A stretch of DNA of 64,000 bases from JAJPKK01 sp963824905 (GTDB taxonomy: Bacteria; Pseudomonadota; Alphaproteobacteria; Rhizobiales; Xanthobacteraceae): positions 248,001 to 312,000 of the forward strand of contig CAWGRH010000010.1 in NCBI GenBank assembly GCA_963824905.1. The letters are read 5' to 3'. Below the pieces are notes generated by a model, which worked only from the letters and a program-made list of their open reading frames with translations, did no database searches and was not told where the DNA came from. Position numbers and translations under genes: made by a program. Positions 26,574-34,718 of the stretch are shown piece by piece (within the stretch, counting starts at the first letter, position 1; the number at the start of each line of letters is the position of its first letter).

Positions 26574-27552
26574 GATCATCGCAGGCGTCTCATGCTCGCA
26601 CGTGCCGGCGATCGGCGCGGCGATCGACAACAAGCGGACCGAGGAGCCCTATTGGAAGCGCGTGTTCTCCGGCTTCGAGAAGTCCAAGCAGTGGATGGCG
26701 GAGGCGAAGCCCGACGTCGTCATCGCGATCTACAACGACCACGCCTCCGCCTTCTCGGTCGAGCTGATCCCGACTTTCGCGCTCGGCTGCGCCGCCGAAT
26801 TCCCGCCTGCCGACGAGGGCTGGGGGCCACGGCCGGTGCCGGTGGTCAAGGGCCATCCGGCGCTCGCTTCCCACATCGCGCAGTCGGTCATTCTCGACGA
26901 GTTCGATCTCACCATCGTCAACAAGATGGAGGTCGACCACGGGCTGACCGTTCCGCTCAACCTGATGTTCGGCTCGCCCTCCGAATGGCCGTGCCCGGTG
27001 ATCCCGCTTGCGGTCAACGTCGTCGTGTATCCGCCGCCCACCGGGCATCGCTGCTTTGCGCTCGGGCGTGCGATCCGCAAGGCGGTGCAGTCGTTTCCGG
27101 ACGACCTGCGGGTGGTGGTGATGGGCACCGGCGGCATGTCGCACCAGATTTCGGGACCGCGCGCCGGCCTCATCAATACCAAGTTCGATACCGCCTTCCT
27201 CGACAACCTCACCAAGGACCCCGGCAAGCTCACGCGCATGCCGCATCTCGAATACATGCGCGAAGCCGGTGCCGAAGGCATCGAGATGGTGATGTGGCTC
27301 GTCATGCGCGGTGCGCTCGACGACAAGGTGGACGAGGTCTACCGCTTCTACACGGTGCCGGCCTCCAACACCGCGGTCGGGCACATCATTCTCGAGAACA
27401 AGGAGCGGGCCGTCCGCACGCGGCGGCCGTCCTCGGCGCGCGGACGCCTGCGCACCCCGGCGAAGGGTGGCAACCGACGCAAGGCCGCCGCGAAGCGCCG
27501 GCGCGCCGCTGCGCAGCGGACAAAGGATAAAAACGTGCTGAGGAGCAAGTGA
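26566..27552 (+). CDS. ligB: Protocatechuate 4,5-dioxygenase beta subunit with basic C-terminal tail
   Basis: 328 residues. LigB-type class III extradiol dioxygenase that splits the protocatechuate ring with Fe(II) and O2. The iron ligands should be the His in SCSHVPAIG and later His/Glu residues; visible blocks include VDHGLTVPLNLMFG, MGTGGMSHQISGPRAG and MVMWLVMRGAL. From about residue 283 it ends in a basic tail (AAAKRRRAAAQRTKDK) like that of LigA. The stop codon overlaps the ligC ATG (TGATG). Without more evidence, gallate or a related catechol acid could also be the substrate. Confidence 0.9.
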   Translation: MAKIIAGVSCSHVPAIGAAIDNKRTEEPYWKRVFSGFEKSKQWMAEAKPDVVIAIYNDHASAFSVELIPTFALGCAAEFPPADEGWGPRPVPVVKGHPALASHIAQSVILDEFDLTIVNKMEVDHGLTVPLNLMFGSPSEWPCPVIPLAVNVVVYPPPTGHRCFALGRAIRKAVQSFPDDLRVVVMGTGGMSHQISGPRAGLINTKFDTAFLDNLTKDPGKLTRMPHLEYMREAGAEGIEMVMWLVMRGALDDKVDEVYRFYTVPASNTAVGHIILENKERAVRTRRPSSARGRLRTPAKGGNRRKAAAKRRRAAAQRTKDKNVLRSK

Positions 27553-28508
27553 TGAAGATTTGCGTCGCCGGACAGGGTGCGTTCGGCCAGAAACATCTCG
27601 ACGCCTTGAAGCGCATCCCCGAGGTCGAGGTGGTGTCGCTGATCGGCGGCAATCAGGATGCCACCGCCGAGGTCGCCAAGAAGTACGGCATTCCCCACTT
27701 CGGCGGCGATCTCTCCGAGGGCATCAAGCGCGCCGATGCGGTGATCCTCACCACGCCGACCCAGATGCATCGCCGTCAGGGCGAGCAGGTGATGCGCGCC
27801 GGCAAGCATGTGCTGATCGAAATCCCGATCGCCGACAGCGTCGAGGATTCGCGCGAGCTCGCCAGGATCGCCAAGGAAACCGGCGTGACCGCGATGGCCG
27901 GCCACGTCCGCCGCTTCAATCCGAGCCATCAATGGGTGCACAGGCGGATCGCCAAGGGCGAGCTGAAGATCCAGCAGATGGACGTGCAGACCTACTTCTT
28001 CCGCCGCGCCAACATCAACGCCGCCGGCAAGCCGCGCAGCTGGACCGACCATCTCTTGTGGCACCATGCCGCCCACACCGTCGACCTGTTCCAGTACCAG
28101 ACCGGCGAGACGGTTTCCGATCTCTACGCCGTACAGGGCCCGCGGCACCCGACGCTCAAGATCGCCATGGACATGGGCATCGTCATGAAGGTGCCGTCCG
28201 GCGCGATCCTTACGCTGTCGCTCTCGTTCAACAATGACGGCCCGATCGGCTCGTTCTTCCGCTACATCTGCGACGACGGCACCTACAACGCCTATTACGA
28301 CGATCTGTTCGACGGCAAGAAGAACCAGATCGATCTTTCCAAGGTCGACGTCTCGATGGACGGCATCGAGCTCGAGGACCGCGAGTTCATCGCAGCCATC
28401 AAGGAGAAGCGCGAGCCCAACGGGAGCCTCGCCGAGGTGCTGCCGTGCATGGAGGCGCTGGGCAAGATCGAACAGATCATCGATCCGCGCCGCGAGGCCC
28501 ACGCGTAA
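27552..28508 (+). CDS. ligC: 4-carboxy-2-hydroxymuconate-6-semialdehyde dehydrogenase
   Basis: 318 residues. NAD(P)-binding Gfo/Idh/MocA fold: VAGQGAFGQKHLDAL at the N-terminus, then TTPTQMHRRQGEQVM and AGKHVLIEIPIADS. It is the dehydrogenase that turns the ring-cleavage product into 2-pyrone-4,6-dicarboxylate, the substrate of LigI. Length matches LigC (about 315). Start is ATG 27552 overlapping the ligB stop; a GTG at 27549 is also in frame. It is the last of four tightly linked lig genes. Confidence 0.9.
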   Translation: MKICVAGQGAFGQKHLDALKRIPEVEVVSLIGGNQDATAEVAKKYGIPHFGGDLSEGIKRADAVILTTPTQMHRRQGEQVMRAGKHVLIEIPIADSVEDSRELARIAKETGVTAMAGHVRRFNPSHQWVHRRIAKGELKIQQMDVQTYFFRRANINAAGKPRSWTDHLLWHHAAHTVDLFQYQTGETVSDLYAVQGPRHPTLKIAMDMGIVMKVPSGAILTLSLSFNNDGPIGSFFRYICDDGTYNAYYDDLFDGKKNQIDLSKVDVSMDGIELEDREFIAAIKEKREPNGSLAEVLPCMEALGKIEQIIDPRREAHA

Positions 28509-28604
28509 CAATTGTTCACTGCCGCAGGGGAAGCAGCGTCGCGGCACCGGACTTGCAAAGAAGGGGAAGACCAGCGGGGCGGACCTACCGGGAGGACAGA
28601 CGTC

Positions 28605-29777
28605 ATGGTTCGTAATATCGCGATGGCCGGCCTCGCCGCCGCGGCGCTCGGCTTTGCCGCGGGTGGCGCGCAAGCGCAGAGCACGGTCAAGATCGGCGCG
28701 CTGCTGCCGATGACCGGTCCGCAGCAGTCGACCGGCGTGCAGATCACCGCGGCGATGCGGCTTTACATGGCCCAGCACGGCGACACCGTCGCCGGCAAGA
28801 AGATCGAGGTCATCGTCCGCGACGACGGTGCGGTGGCGGAGAACTCCAAGCGGCTGGCGCAGGAATTGATCGTCAACCAGAAGGTCAATTTCGTCGTCGG
28901 CTTTGGTGTCACGCCGACGGCATTTGCGGTGGCGCCGCTCGCCACCGAGGCAAAAATCCCGCAGATCGTGATGGCGGCGGGCACGTCGAGCATCACGGAG
29001 CGCTCGCCCTACGTCGTGCGGACGAGCTTCACGCTGCCGCAGTCAAGCGTGATCATGGCCGAGTGGGCGCTCAAGAACGGCATCAAGAAGGTCGTGAGCA
29101 TGGTGTCGGACTTCGCGCCCGGCATCGATTCCGAAACCTCGTTCAAGGACGCCTTCACCAAGGGCGGCGGCAACATCGTGGAATTCATCCGCGTGCCGCT
29201 CGCCAATCCCGACTTCGCGCCGTTCCTGCAGCGCGCCCGTGACGACAAGCCCGACGCGGTGTTCATTTTCGTTCCGGCCGGGCAGGGTGCGATCTTCGTC
29301 AAGCAGTTCCTGGAGCGAGGCCTCGACAAGGCCGGCATCAAGATCATCGGCCCCGGCGACGTGACCGACGACGACGTGCTCAACGGCATGGGCGACCAGG
29401 TGATCGGCACGGTCACCGCGCACACCTATTCGGCCGCCCATCCCTCGCAGATGAACAAGGACTATGTCGCGGCGATCCGGAAGGCCAACAACGGCATGCG
29501 CGCGAACTTCATGTCGGTTGGAGGCTATGACGGCATGCATTTGATCTACGAGGCGCTCAAGAAGACCGGCGGCAAGACGGACGGCGATGCCCTCGTCGCG
29601 GCGATGAAGGGCATGGCGTGGGAGAGCCCGCGCGGGCCGATCTCGATCGATCCGGAAACCCGCGACATCATCCAGAACGTCTACATGCGCCGCGTCGAGA
29701 AGGTCGACGGGGAGCTCTACAACGTCGAGTTCGAGACGTTCCCCAACGTCAAGGACCCCGGCAAGCTCAAGAAGTGA
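28605..29777 (+). CDS. Liv-type ABC transporter substrate-binding protein
   Basis: 390 residues. Signal peptide (MAGLAAAALGFAAGGAQAQS), then the LivJ/LivK fold: KIGALLPMTGPQQSTG, VNFVVGFGVTPTAFAVAPLA, YVVRTSFTLPQSSVIMAEWA and GGYDGMHLIYEALKKTGG. Proteins of this class bind branched-chain amino acids or aromatic carboxylates such as benzoate or protocatechuate-type acids; following lig genes, an aromatic acid is likely. The ATG at 28605 has gggaggacagacgtc before it. The transporter genes follow after repeat A3. Confidence 0.88.
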   Translation: MVRNIAMAGLAAAALGFAAGGAQAQSTVKIGALLPMTGPQQSTGVQITAAMRLYMAQHGDTVAGKKIEVIVRDDGAVAENSKRLAQELIVNQKVNFVVGFGVTPTAFAVAPLATEAKIPQIVMAAGTSSITERSPYVVRTSFTLPQSSVIMAEWALKNGIKKVVSMVSDFAPGIDSETSFKDAFTKGGGNIVEFIRVPLANPDFAPFLQRARDDKPDAVFIFVPAGQGAIFVKQFLERGLDKAGIKIIGPGDVTDDDVLNGMGDQVIGTVTAHTYSAAHPSQMNKDYVAAIRKANNGMRANFMSVGGYDGMHLIYEALKKTGGKTDGDALVAAMKGMAWESPRGPISIDPETRDIIQNVYMRRVEKVDGELYNVEFETFPNVKDPGKLKK

Positions 29778-29827
29778 TGCCGTGACGTCTGCTCCCGCCT
29801 CTGCTGCACGCGCGTGCGGCTCCGTCG

Positions 29828-29993
29828 CTCCCTCTCCCGCTTGCGGGGGAGGGTCGGGGAGGGGGCCTTCGGCCGATCGACACGCGCTTCGGCTGGCGTT
29901 CCACGCGCTCGAACCGTCTCTCGCACGATCGCCGCGTTTGCGCTTGCGTCGCGCGCCCCCTCCCCAGCCCTCCCCCGCAAGCGGGAGAGGGAG
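29828..29993. repeat. Palindromic repeat, family A-like copy 3, in the Liv operon
   Basis: Arms 29828-29866 and about 29955-29993 are complementary (ctccctctcccgcttgcggg and its reverse). The centre differs from copies 1 and 2 and is longer. Its right arm ends gagagggag only 6 bases before the livH ATG and so supplies the purine-rich ribosome site. Confidence 0.85.
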
Positions 29994-29999
29994 CAGGCC

Positions 30000-30860
30000 A
30001 TGCTGACCATCCTCTTCGACGGCGTCGCCTACGGCATGCTGCTGTTCATCCTGGCGTGCGGGCTCTCGGTCACGCTGGGCCTGATGAACTTCGTCAACCT
30101 CGCGCACGGCTCGTTCGCAATGGCGGGCGGCTACATCACCGTTATCGTGGTGAACCGCTACGGCGTGCCGTTCTACGGCGGCCTCGTGCTCGCTTTCGTT
30201 CTCACCGCGATCATCGGCGCGGTGCTGGAACGCACGCTCTACGTCCATGTCTATCGCAAGAGTCACCTCGACCAGGTGTTGTTCACGATCGGCCTCGTCT
30301 TCATGTCGGTCGCGGGCGTCGACTATTTCATGGGCTCGTCACAGCAGTTCGTGCAGATCCCGGCTGCGCTGCAGGGCCAGTTCGACGTTTTCGGGGTCGG
30401 CGTTGGGCGCTACCGCCTGCTGATCATCGTGGTGTGCGGACTGCTCACTCTCGCGCTGCAGTTCGTGCTGATGGGCACGCGGTTCGGCAGCCGGCTGCGC
30501 GCCGCGGTCGACGATCAGCGGGTGGCACGCGGGCTCGGCATCAATGTCGGCGTGGTGTTCGGCATCACCTTTGCGGTCGGGTCGGGTCTCGCCGGCCTCG
30601 GCGGCGCGCTCGGCGCCGAAATTCTCGGGCTCGATCCGACCTTCCCGCTCAAATACATGATCTACTTCCTTATCGTGGTCGCGGTCGGCGGCACCTCGAG
30701 CATCGCCGGGCCGTTCCTCGCCTCGATCCTGCTCGGCATCGCCGATGTCGCCGGCAAGTACTACGTGCCGTCGCTCGGCGCCTTCGTGATCTACACGATC
30801 ATGATCATCGTGCTGATCTGGCGGCCGCAAGGCCTGTTCGCGCGGGCGACGGCGCGGTAG
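30000..30860 (+). CDS. livH: Liv-type ABC transporter permease LivH
   Basis: 286 residues with about eight membrane helices. LivH landmarks: GMLLFILACGLSVTLGLMNF, NLAHGSFAMAGGYI, and near the end AGPFLASILLGIADVAGKY and WRPQGLFAR. It forms the membrane channel with LivM. ATG 30000 was chosen over a much earlier start that would run through the palindromic repeat; the repeat's gggagagggag serves as ribosome site. Confidence 0.9.
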   Translation: MLTILFDGVAYGMLLFILACGLSVTLGLMNFVNLAHGSFAMAGGYITVIVVNRYGVPFYGGLVLAFVLTAIIGAVLERTLYVHVYRKSHLDQVLFTIGLVFMSVAGVDYFMGSSQQFVQIPAALQGQFDVFGVGVGRYRLLIIVVCGLLTLALQFVLMGTRFGSRLRAAVDDQRVARGLGINVGVVFGITFAVGSGLAGLGGALGAEILGLDPTFPLKYMIYFLIVVAVGGTSSIAGPFLASILLGIADVAGKYYVPSLGAFVIYTIMIIVLIWRPQGLFARATAR

Positions 30861-30960
30861 AGCATGATCCCGAAAAGTTGCAGACTTTTCGGGCAAGGTT
30901 ATGCTCCAAAATTAAGGAGTTGGGAGTGCGATCCGCTTCGATTTGAATCGATCGCACTCT
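30859..30960. repeat. Palindromic repeat, family B copy 1
   Basis: Contains gagcat/atgctc outer arms and cccgaaaagt/acttttcggg inner arms, followed by a second hairpin gagtgcgatc ... gatcgcactc. A copy with the same order is at 47018-47120. It begins exactly at the TAG stop of livH and separates livH from livM by about 110 bases. Confidence 0.85.
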
Positions 30961-30970
30961 AGGACGCCCG

Positions 30971-32032
30971 ATGCGCCACGACCTCGAAGCCGCCACCACT
31001 CGCTTCCTGCGCACGCGCGCCCGCTTCGGGCCGTTGGAAATCCTGTTCTGGATCGCCGCCTTCTCGACCATCTGGCTGCTTCCGACCAAGCACCTGATCC
31101 TGACCGAGACCGTGATCTGGGGTCTGTTCGCGCTCTCGCTCGATCTCATCCTCGGCTATGCCGGCATCATCTCGCTCGGACACGCCGCCTTCTTCGGGGT
31201 CGGCGCCTACGCGGCGGGCCTGCTCGCCAAGTACGAGATCATCAATGAGCCGACGGTCGCGCTGCTCGCATCCGGCCTCGCGGCGGCGGTGCTCGGCTTT
31301 GCCACGAGCTTCCTGGTGCTGCGCGGCACGGACCTCACACGGCTGATGGTGACGCTCGGCGTCTCGCTCGTCTGCTTCGAGCTCGCCAATCGCTACGGCG
31401 AGATCACCGGCGGCGCCGACGGCCTCCAGGGTGTCACCATCGCGCCGATCTTCGGCACCTGGCGGTTCGACATGTTCGGCCACACCGCCTACATCTATTG
31501 CCTCATCGTGCTCTTCATCATGTTCATTCTGGCGCGGCGGATCGTCAATTCGCCGTTCGGGCTTTCGCTCAAGGCGATCAAGGGCAATCCGCTGCGCAGC
31601 GCCGCGGTCGGCATCGCGGTCAACTGGCGGCTCGTCGCCGTCTACACGCTCTCGGCTGGCTTTGCCGGCATCGCCGGCGCACTGTTGGCACAGACCCAGG
31701 CTTTCGCCTCGCTCTCCATGCTCTCGCTCGAACGCTCCGCCGACGTGCTCCTGATCCTCATCATCGGCGGCACCGGCTATCTGTATGGCGGCATCTTCGG
31801 GGCGCTGATCTATCGCCTGCTGCAGGACTATCTCTCCGACCTCACCGCGCGCTACTGGCAGTTCTGGATCGGGCTCCTGCTCGTCGCCATCGTCTTGATC
31901 GGCCGCGAGCGGATCGGCGGCTGGATCGCCCCGGTGGTGCGGTTCGTCTCGGGCCTCGGGCGACGGAAAGCATCCTCCGACACCGCGCCCAAAGTCGCGC
32001 CCGAAGCTGCGGCGCCGGGAGAGGGCGGCTAA
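30971..32032 (+). CDS. livM: Liv-type ABC transporter permease LivM
   Basis: 353 residues with about nine helices. LivM landmarks: LILGYAGIISLGHAAFFGVGAYAAG, then NSPFGLSLKAIKGNPLRSAAVGI (the loop contacted by the ATPases) and AGALLAQTQAF. The last about 25 residues are Ala/Pro-rich and soluble. It ends two bases before livG. Confidence 0.9.
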   Translation: MRHDLEAATTRFLRTRARFGPLEILFWIAAFSTIWLLPTKHLILTETVIWGLFALSLDLILGYAGIISLGHAAFFGVGAYAAGLLAKYEIINEPTVALLASGLAAAVLGFATSFLVLRGTDLTRLMVTLGVSLVCFELANRYGEITGGADGLQGVTIAPIFGTWRFDMFGHTAYIYCLIVLFIMFILARRIVNSPFGLSLKAIKGNPLRSAAVGIAVNWRLVAVYTLSAGFAGIAGALLAQTQAFASLSMLSLERSADVLLILIIGGTGYLYGGIFGALIYRLLQDYLSDLTARYWQFWIGLLLVAIVLIGRERIGGWIAPVVRFVSGLGRRKASSDTAPKVAPEAAAPGEGG

Positions 32033-32033
32033 T

Positions 32034-32786
32034 ATGGCGCCGGTGCTCGAAACGCGCAGCCTCGACAAGCGGTTCGGCGGCATCATCGCGGCGAATTCGA
32101 TCTCGCTCGCGATCGAGCGCGGCGCCCGCCATGCGCTGATCGGCCCGAACGGCGCCGGCAAGACTACCTTCGTCAATCTGCTCACTGGCATGCTGCGGCC
32201 CTCGGGCGGCGAGATCCTGCTCGACGGAGCGCCGATCACTTATCTCGCGCCCTACAAGCGAGTGAAGCTCGGCATCGCCAGAACTTTCCAGATCAACCAG
32301 CTGTTCGCCGACCTCACGCCGGTCGAAACGCTGGGGCTCGCGATCTCGGAGCGCCACGGCTCGGGCCGCGACTGGTGGCGGATCGTCGGCACCCGTCACG
32401 GCATTACCGAGGAGATCGCCGATCTCATCGGCCGTTTCCGTCTCGCCGACGTCATGACCGAACGCACGGCGGTGCTGCCCTATGGCAAGCAGCGATTGCT
32501 CGAGATCGCACTCGCCTTCGCCTGCCGCCCGCGCGTTCTCCTGCTCGACGAGCCGGCGGCCGGCGTGCCGGAGGCCGAGCGCCACGACATTCTCGCGACC
32601 ATCGCGGCGCTGCCCAAGGACGTCACCGTGCTTCTCATCGAGCACGACATGGATATCGTGTTCTCGTTCGCCGACCGCATCTCGGTGCTGGTCAATGGCG
32701 AGCTGTTCGTCGAGGGTACCCCCGAGGAGGTCGCCCGCGATCCGCGGGTGAAGGCGGTCTATCTCGGCGAGACGTTCCATGGCTGA
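32034..32786 (+). CDS. livG: Liv-type ABC transporter ATP-binding protein LivG
   Basis: 250 residues. Walker A GPNGAGKTT at about residue 36, Q-loop GIARTFQINQLF, Walker B VLLLDEPAAGVP and switch His in LLIEHDMD. The signature LSGGQ is degenerate here (VLPYGKQRLLEIA), as in many LivG proteins. Hydrolyses ATP with LivF to power uptake. Overlaps livF by 8 bases. Confidence 0.92.
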   Translation: MAPVLETRSLDKRFGGIIAANSISLAIERGARHALIGPNGAGKTTFVNLLTGMLRPSGGEILLDGAPITYLAPYKRVKLGIARTFQINQLFADLTPVETLGLAISERHGSGRDWWRIVGTRHGITEEIADLIGRFRLADVMTERTAVLPYGKQRLLEIALAFACRPRVLLLDEPAAGVPEAERHDILATIAALPKDVTVLLIEHDMDIVFSFADRISVLVNGELFVEGTPEEVARDPRVKAVYLGETFHG

Positions 32787-33510
32787 GCTCCTCGCCATCG
32801 AGAAGCTGCGGGCCGGATACGGCGAGGCGGTCGTGCTCTCCGACATCTCGCTCGACCTCGCCGAGGGCCAGTCGCTGGCGCTGCTCGGCCGCAACGGCAT
32901 GGGCAAGACGACGCTGATCAATTCGATTGTCGGCGTCACGCGCTACCGCGGCGGCACCATCTCGCTTGCCGGGCGCGACATCACGCGGCTGCCGCCGGAG
33001 CAGCGGGCGCATGCGGGCGTCGGCTGGGTGCCGCAGGAGCGCAACATCTTCAAGTCGCTCACCGTGAACGAGAACCTCACCGCGGTAGCGCTCCCCGGAC
33101 GGTGGACCCCGGATCGCGTCTACGCCATGTTTCCGCGCCTCGCCGAGCGCAAGTCGAACCTCGGCAACCAGCTCTCGGGCGGCGAGCAGCAGATGCTCGC
33201 GGTCGGCCGCGCCCTCGTGCTCAATCCGAAGATCGTGCTGCTCGACGAACCGCTCGAAGGCCTCGCGCCAATCATCGTCGAGGAGCTGCTCGCCGCGCTC
33301 ACCCGCCTGATCCGCGACGAAGGCATGTCGGCGATCCTGGTCGAGCAGAGCCCGCAGAAGATTCTCGGCGTCACCGACCGCGCGGTCATCCTCGAGCGCG
33401 GCATGGTCGTTTATGCATCGACGAGCGCGGCGCTCAAGGCCGACCCCGCGGTGCTCGAAACCTATCTCGGCGTCACCGATCACAGCCCGCGCCGCGGCCG
33501 CGCGCGATAG
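32779..33510 (+). CDS. livF: Liv-type ABC transporter ATP-binding protein LivF
   Basis: 243 residues. Walker A GRNGMGKTT, Q-loop GVGWVPQERNIFKSLTV, signature QLSGGEQQMLAVGRAL, Walker B IVLLDEPLEGLAP and a switch region VEQSPQKIL in which the usual His is Gln, as is common in LivF. It completes the five-gene transporter and is followed 100 bases later by the MetE-like pair. Confidence 0.92.
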   Translation: MAELLAIEKLRAGYGEAVVLSDISLDLAEGQSLALLGRNGMGKTTLINSIVGVTRYRGGTISLAGRDITRLPPEQRAHAGVGWVPQERNIFKSLTVNENLTAVALPGRWTPDRVYAMFPRLAERKSNLGNQLSGGEQQMLAVGRALVLNPKIVLLDEPLEGLAPIIVEELLAALTRLIRDEGMSAILVEQSPQKILGVTDRAVILERGMVVYASTSAALKADPAVLETYLGVTDHSPRRGRAR

Positions 33511-33611
33511 CTGGGCATGGGCCACGCCCCACCGCTTCCGTTACCTCCGATCGTGTATATAGCCACCACGGCGCACCGTCGCGTCCAAGAACATCCGCAG
33601 GGGAGAGGCCC

Positions 33612-34718
33612 ATGACTGCCCGCACCAAGCCGCCGTTTCGCGCCGACCACGTCGGGTCGTTGCTGCGCCCGGCCGCGCTCAAGGAGGCGCGCGAGAAGGC
33701 GGCGTCCGGCGCGATCAGCGCCGCCGAGCTTGCCGCGGTCGAAGACCGCGAGATCGAGAAAGTGATCCGCAAGCAGGAAGCGATCGGCCTCAAGCTCGCG
33801 ACCGACGGCGAGTTCCGCCGCGCATGGTGGCATTTCGATTTCTACGGCATGCTCGACGGCGTCGAGCTCTACGAGCTCGGTCACGGCATCCAGTTCCAGG
33901 GCGTGCAGACCAAGGCGCGGAGCATCCGGGTCGTCGACAAGATCGGCTTCTCGAACCATCCGATGCTCGCGCATTTCAAGTTCCTCAAGGCGCACACCAA
34001 AGTGATGCCGAAGATGACGATCCCGAGCCCGAGCGTGCTGCATTTCCGCCTCGAGCCTGGCGCGGTTGCCAAGAGCGCCTATCGCGATCACGACGCGATC
34101 TTCGACGATCTCGCGGCCGCCTACCGGGCGGCGGTGCGCGCCTTCTACGATGCAGGCTGCCGTTATCTGCAGTTCGACGACACCGCCTGGGCCTATCTCT
34201 GCTCGGACGTCGAGATGAAGAAGGCCCGCGACCGCGGCATGAACGTCGAGCGTCTGCAGGAGACCTACGCCGACCTCGTCAACAAGTCGCTCGAGGGCAA
34301 GCCCGCCGACATGGCGGTTACCACCCATGTCTGCCGCGGCAACTTCCGCTCGACCTGGATCGCGTCCGGCGGCTACGAGCCGGTGGCGGAGAATCTCCTC
34401 GGGCGCTGCAGCTACGACGGCTACTTCCTCGAATACGACACCGAGCGCGCGGGCGGCTTCGAGCCGCTGCGGTACCTCCCCAAAGGCAACAAGGTCGTGG
34501 TGCTCGGGCTGATCAGCTCCAAGCTCGGCGAGCTCGAGAAGAAGGACGACATCAAGCGCCGGATCGACGAGGCGACGAAGTTCGCGCCGTTCGAGCAGCT
34601 CGCGCTGTCCCCGCAATGCGGTTTCGCCTCGACCGAGGAGGGCAACGTGCTCGCCGAGGACGAGCAGTGGGCGAAGCTTTCGATGGCGGTCGAGATCGCC
34701 GCCGAGATGTGGGGCTGA
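33612..34718 (+). CDS. MetE C-terminal-domain-like zinc methyltransferase family protein, copy 1
   Basis: 368 residues, the size of a single catalytic barrel of cobalamin-independent methionine synthase rather than the about 750-residue full enzyme. Starts PPFRADHVGSLLRPAALKEAR, a hallmark of the stand-alone MetE-like group. Zinc ligands appear present: His and Cys in TTHVCRGNFRS and Cys in ALSPQCGFAST. Such proteins often transfer methyl groups from unusual donors; in an aromatic acid operon, removal of a methyl group from a methoxylated acid is conceivable but unproven. The stop overlaps the ATG of copy 2 (TGATG). Confidence 0.85.
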   Translation: MTARTKPPFRADHVGSLLRPAALKEAREKAASGAISAAELAAVEDREIEKVIRKQEAIGLKLATDGEFRRAWWHFDFYGMLDGVELYELGHGIQFQGVQTKARSIRVVDKIGFSNHPMLAHFKFLKAHTKVMPKMTIPSPSVLHFRLEPGAVAKSAYRDHDAIFDDLAAAYRAAVRAFYDAGCRYLQFDDTAWAYLCSDVEMKKARDRGMNVERLQETYADLVNKSLEGKPADMAVTTHVCRGNFRSTWIASGGYEPVAENLLGRCSYDGYFLEYDTERAGGFEPLRYLPKGNKVVVLGLISSKLGELEKKDDIKRRIDEATKFAPFEQLALSPQCGFASTEEGNVLAEDEQWAKLSMAVEIAAEMWG

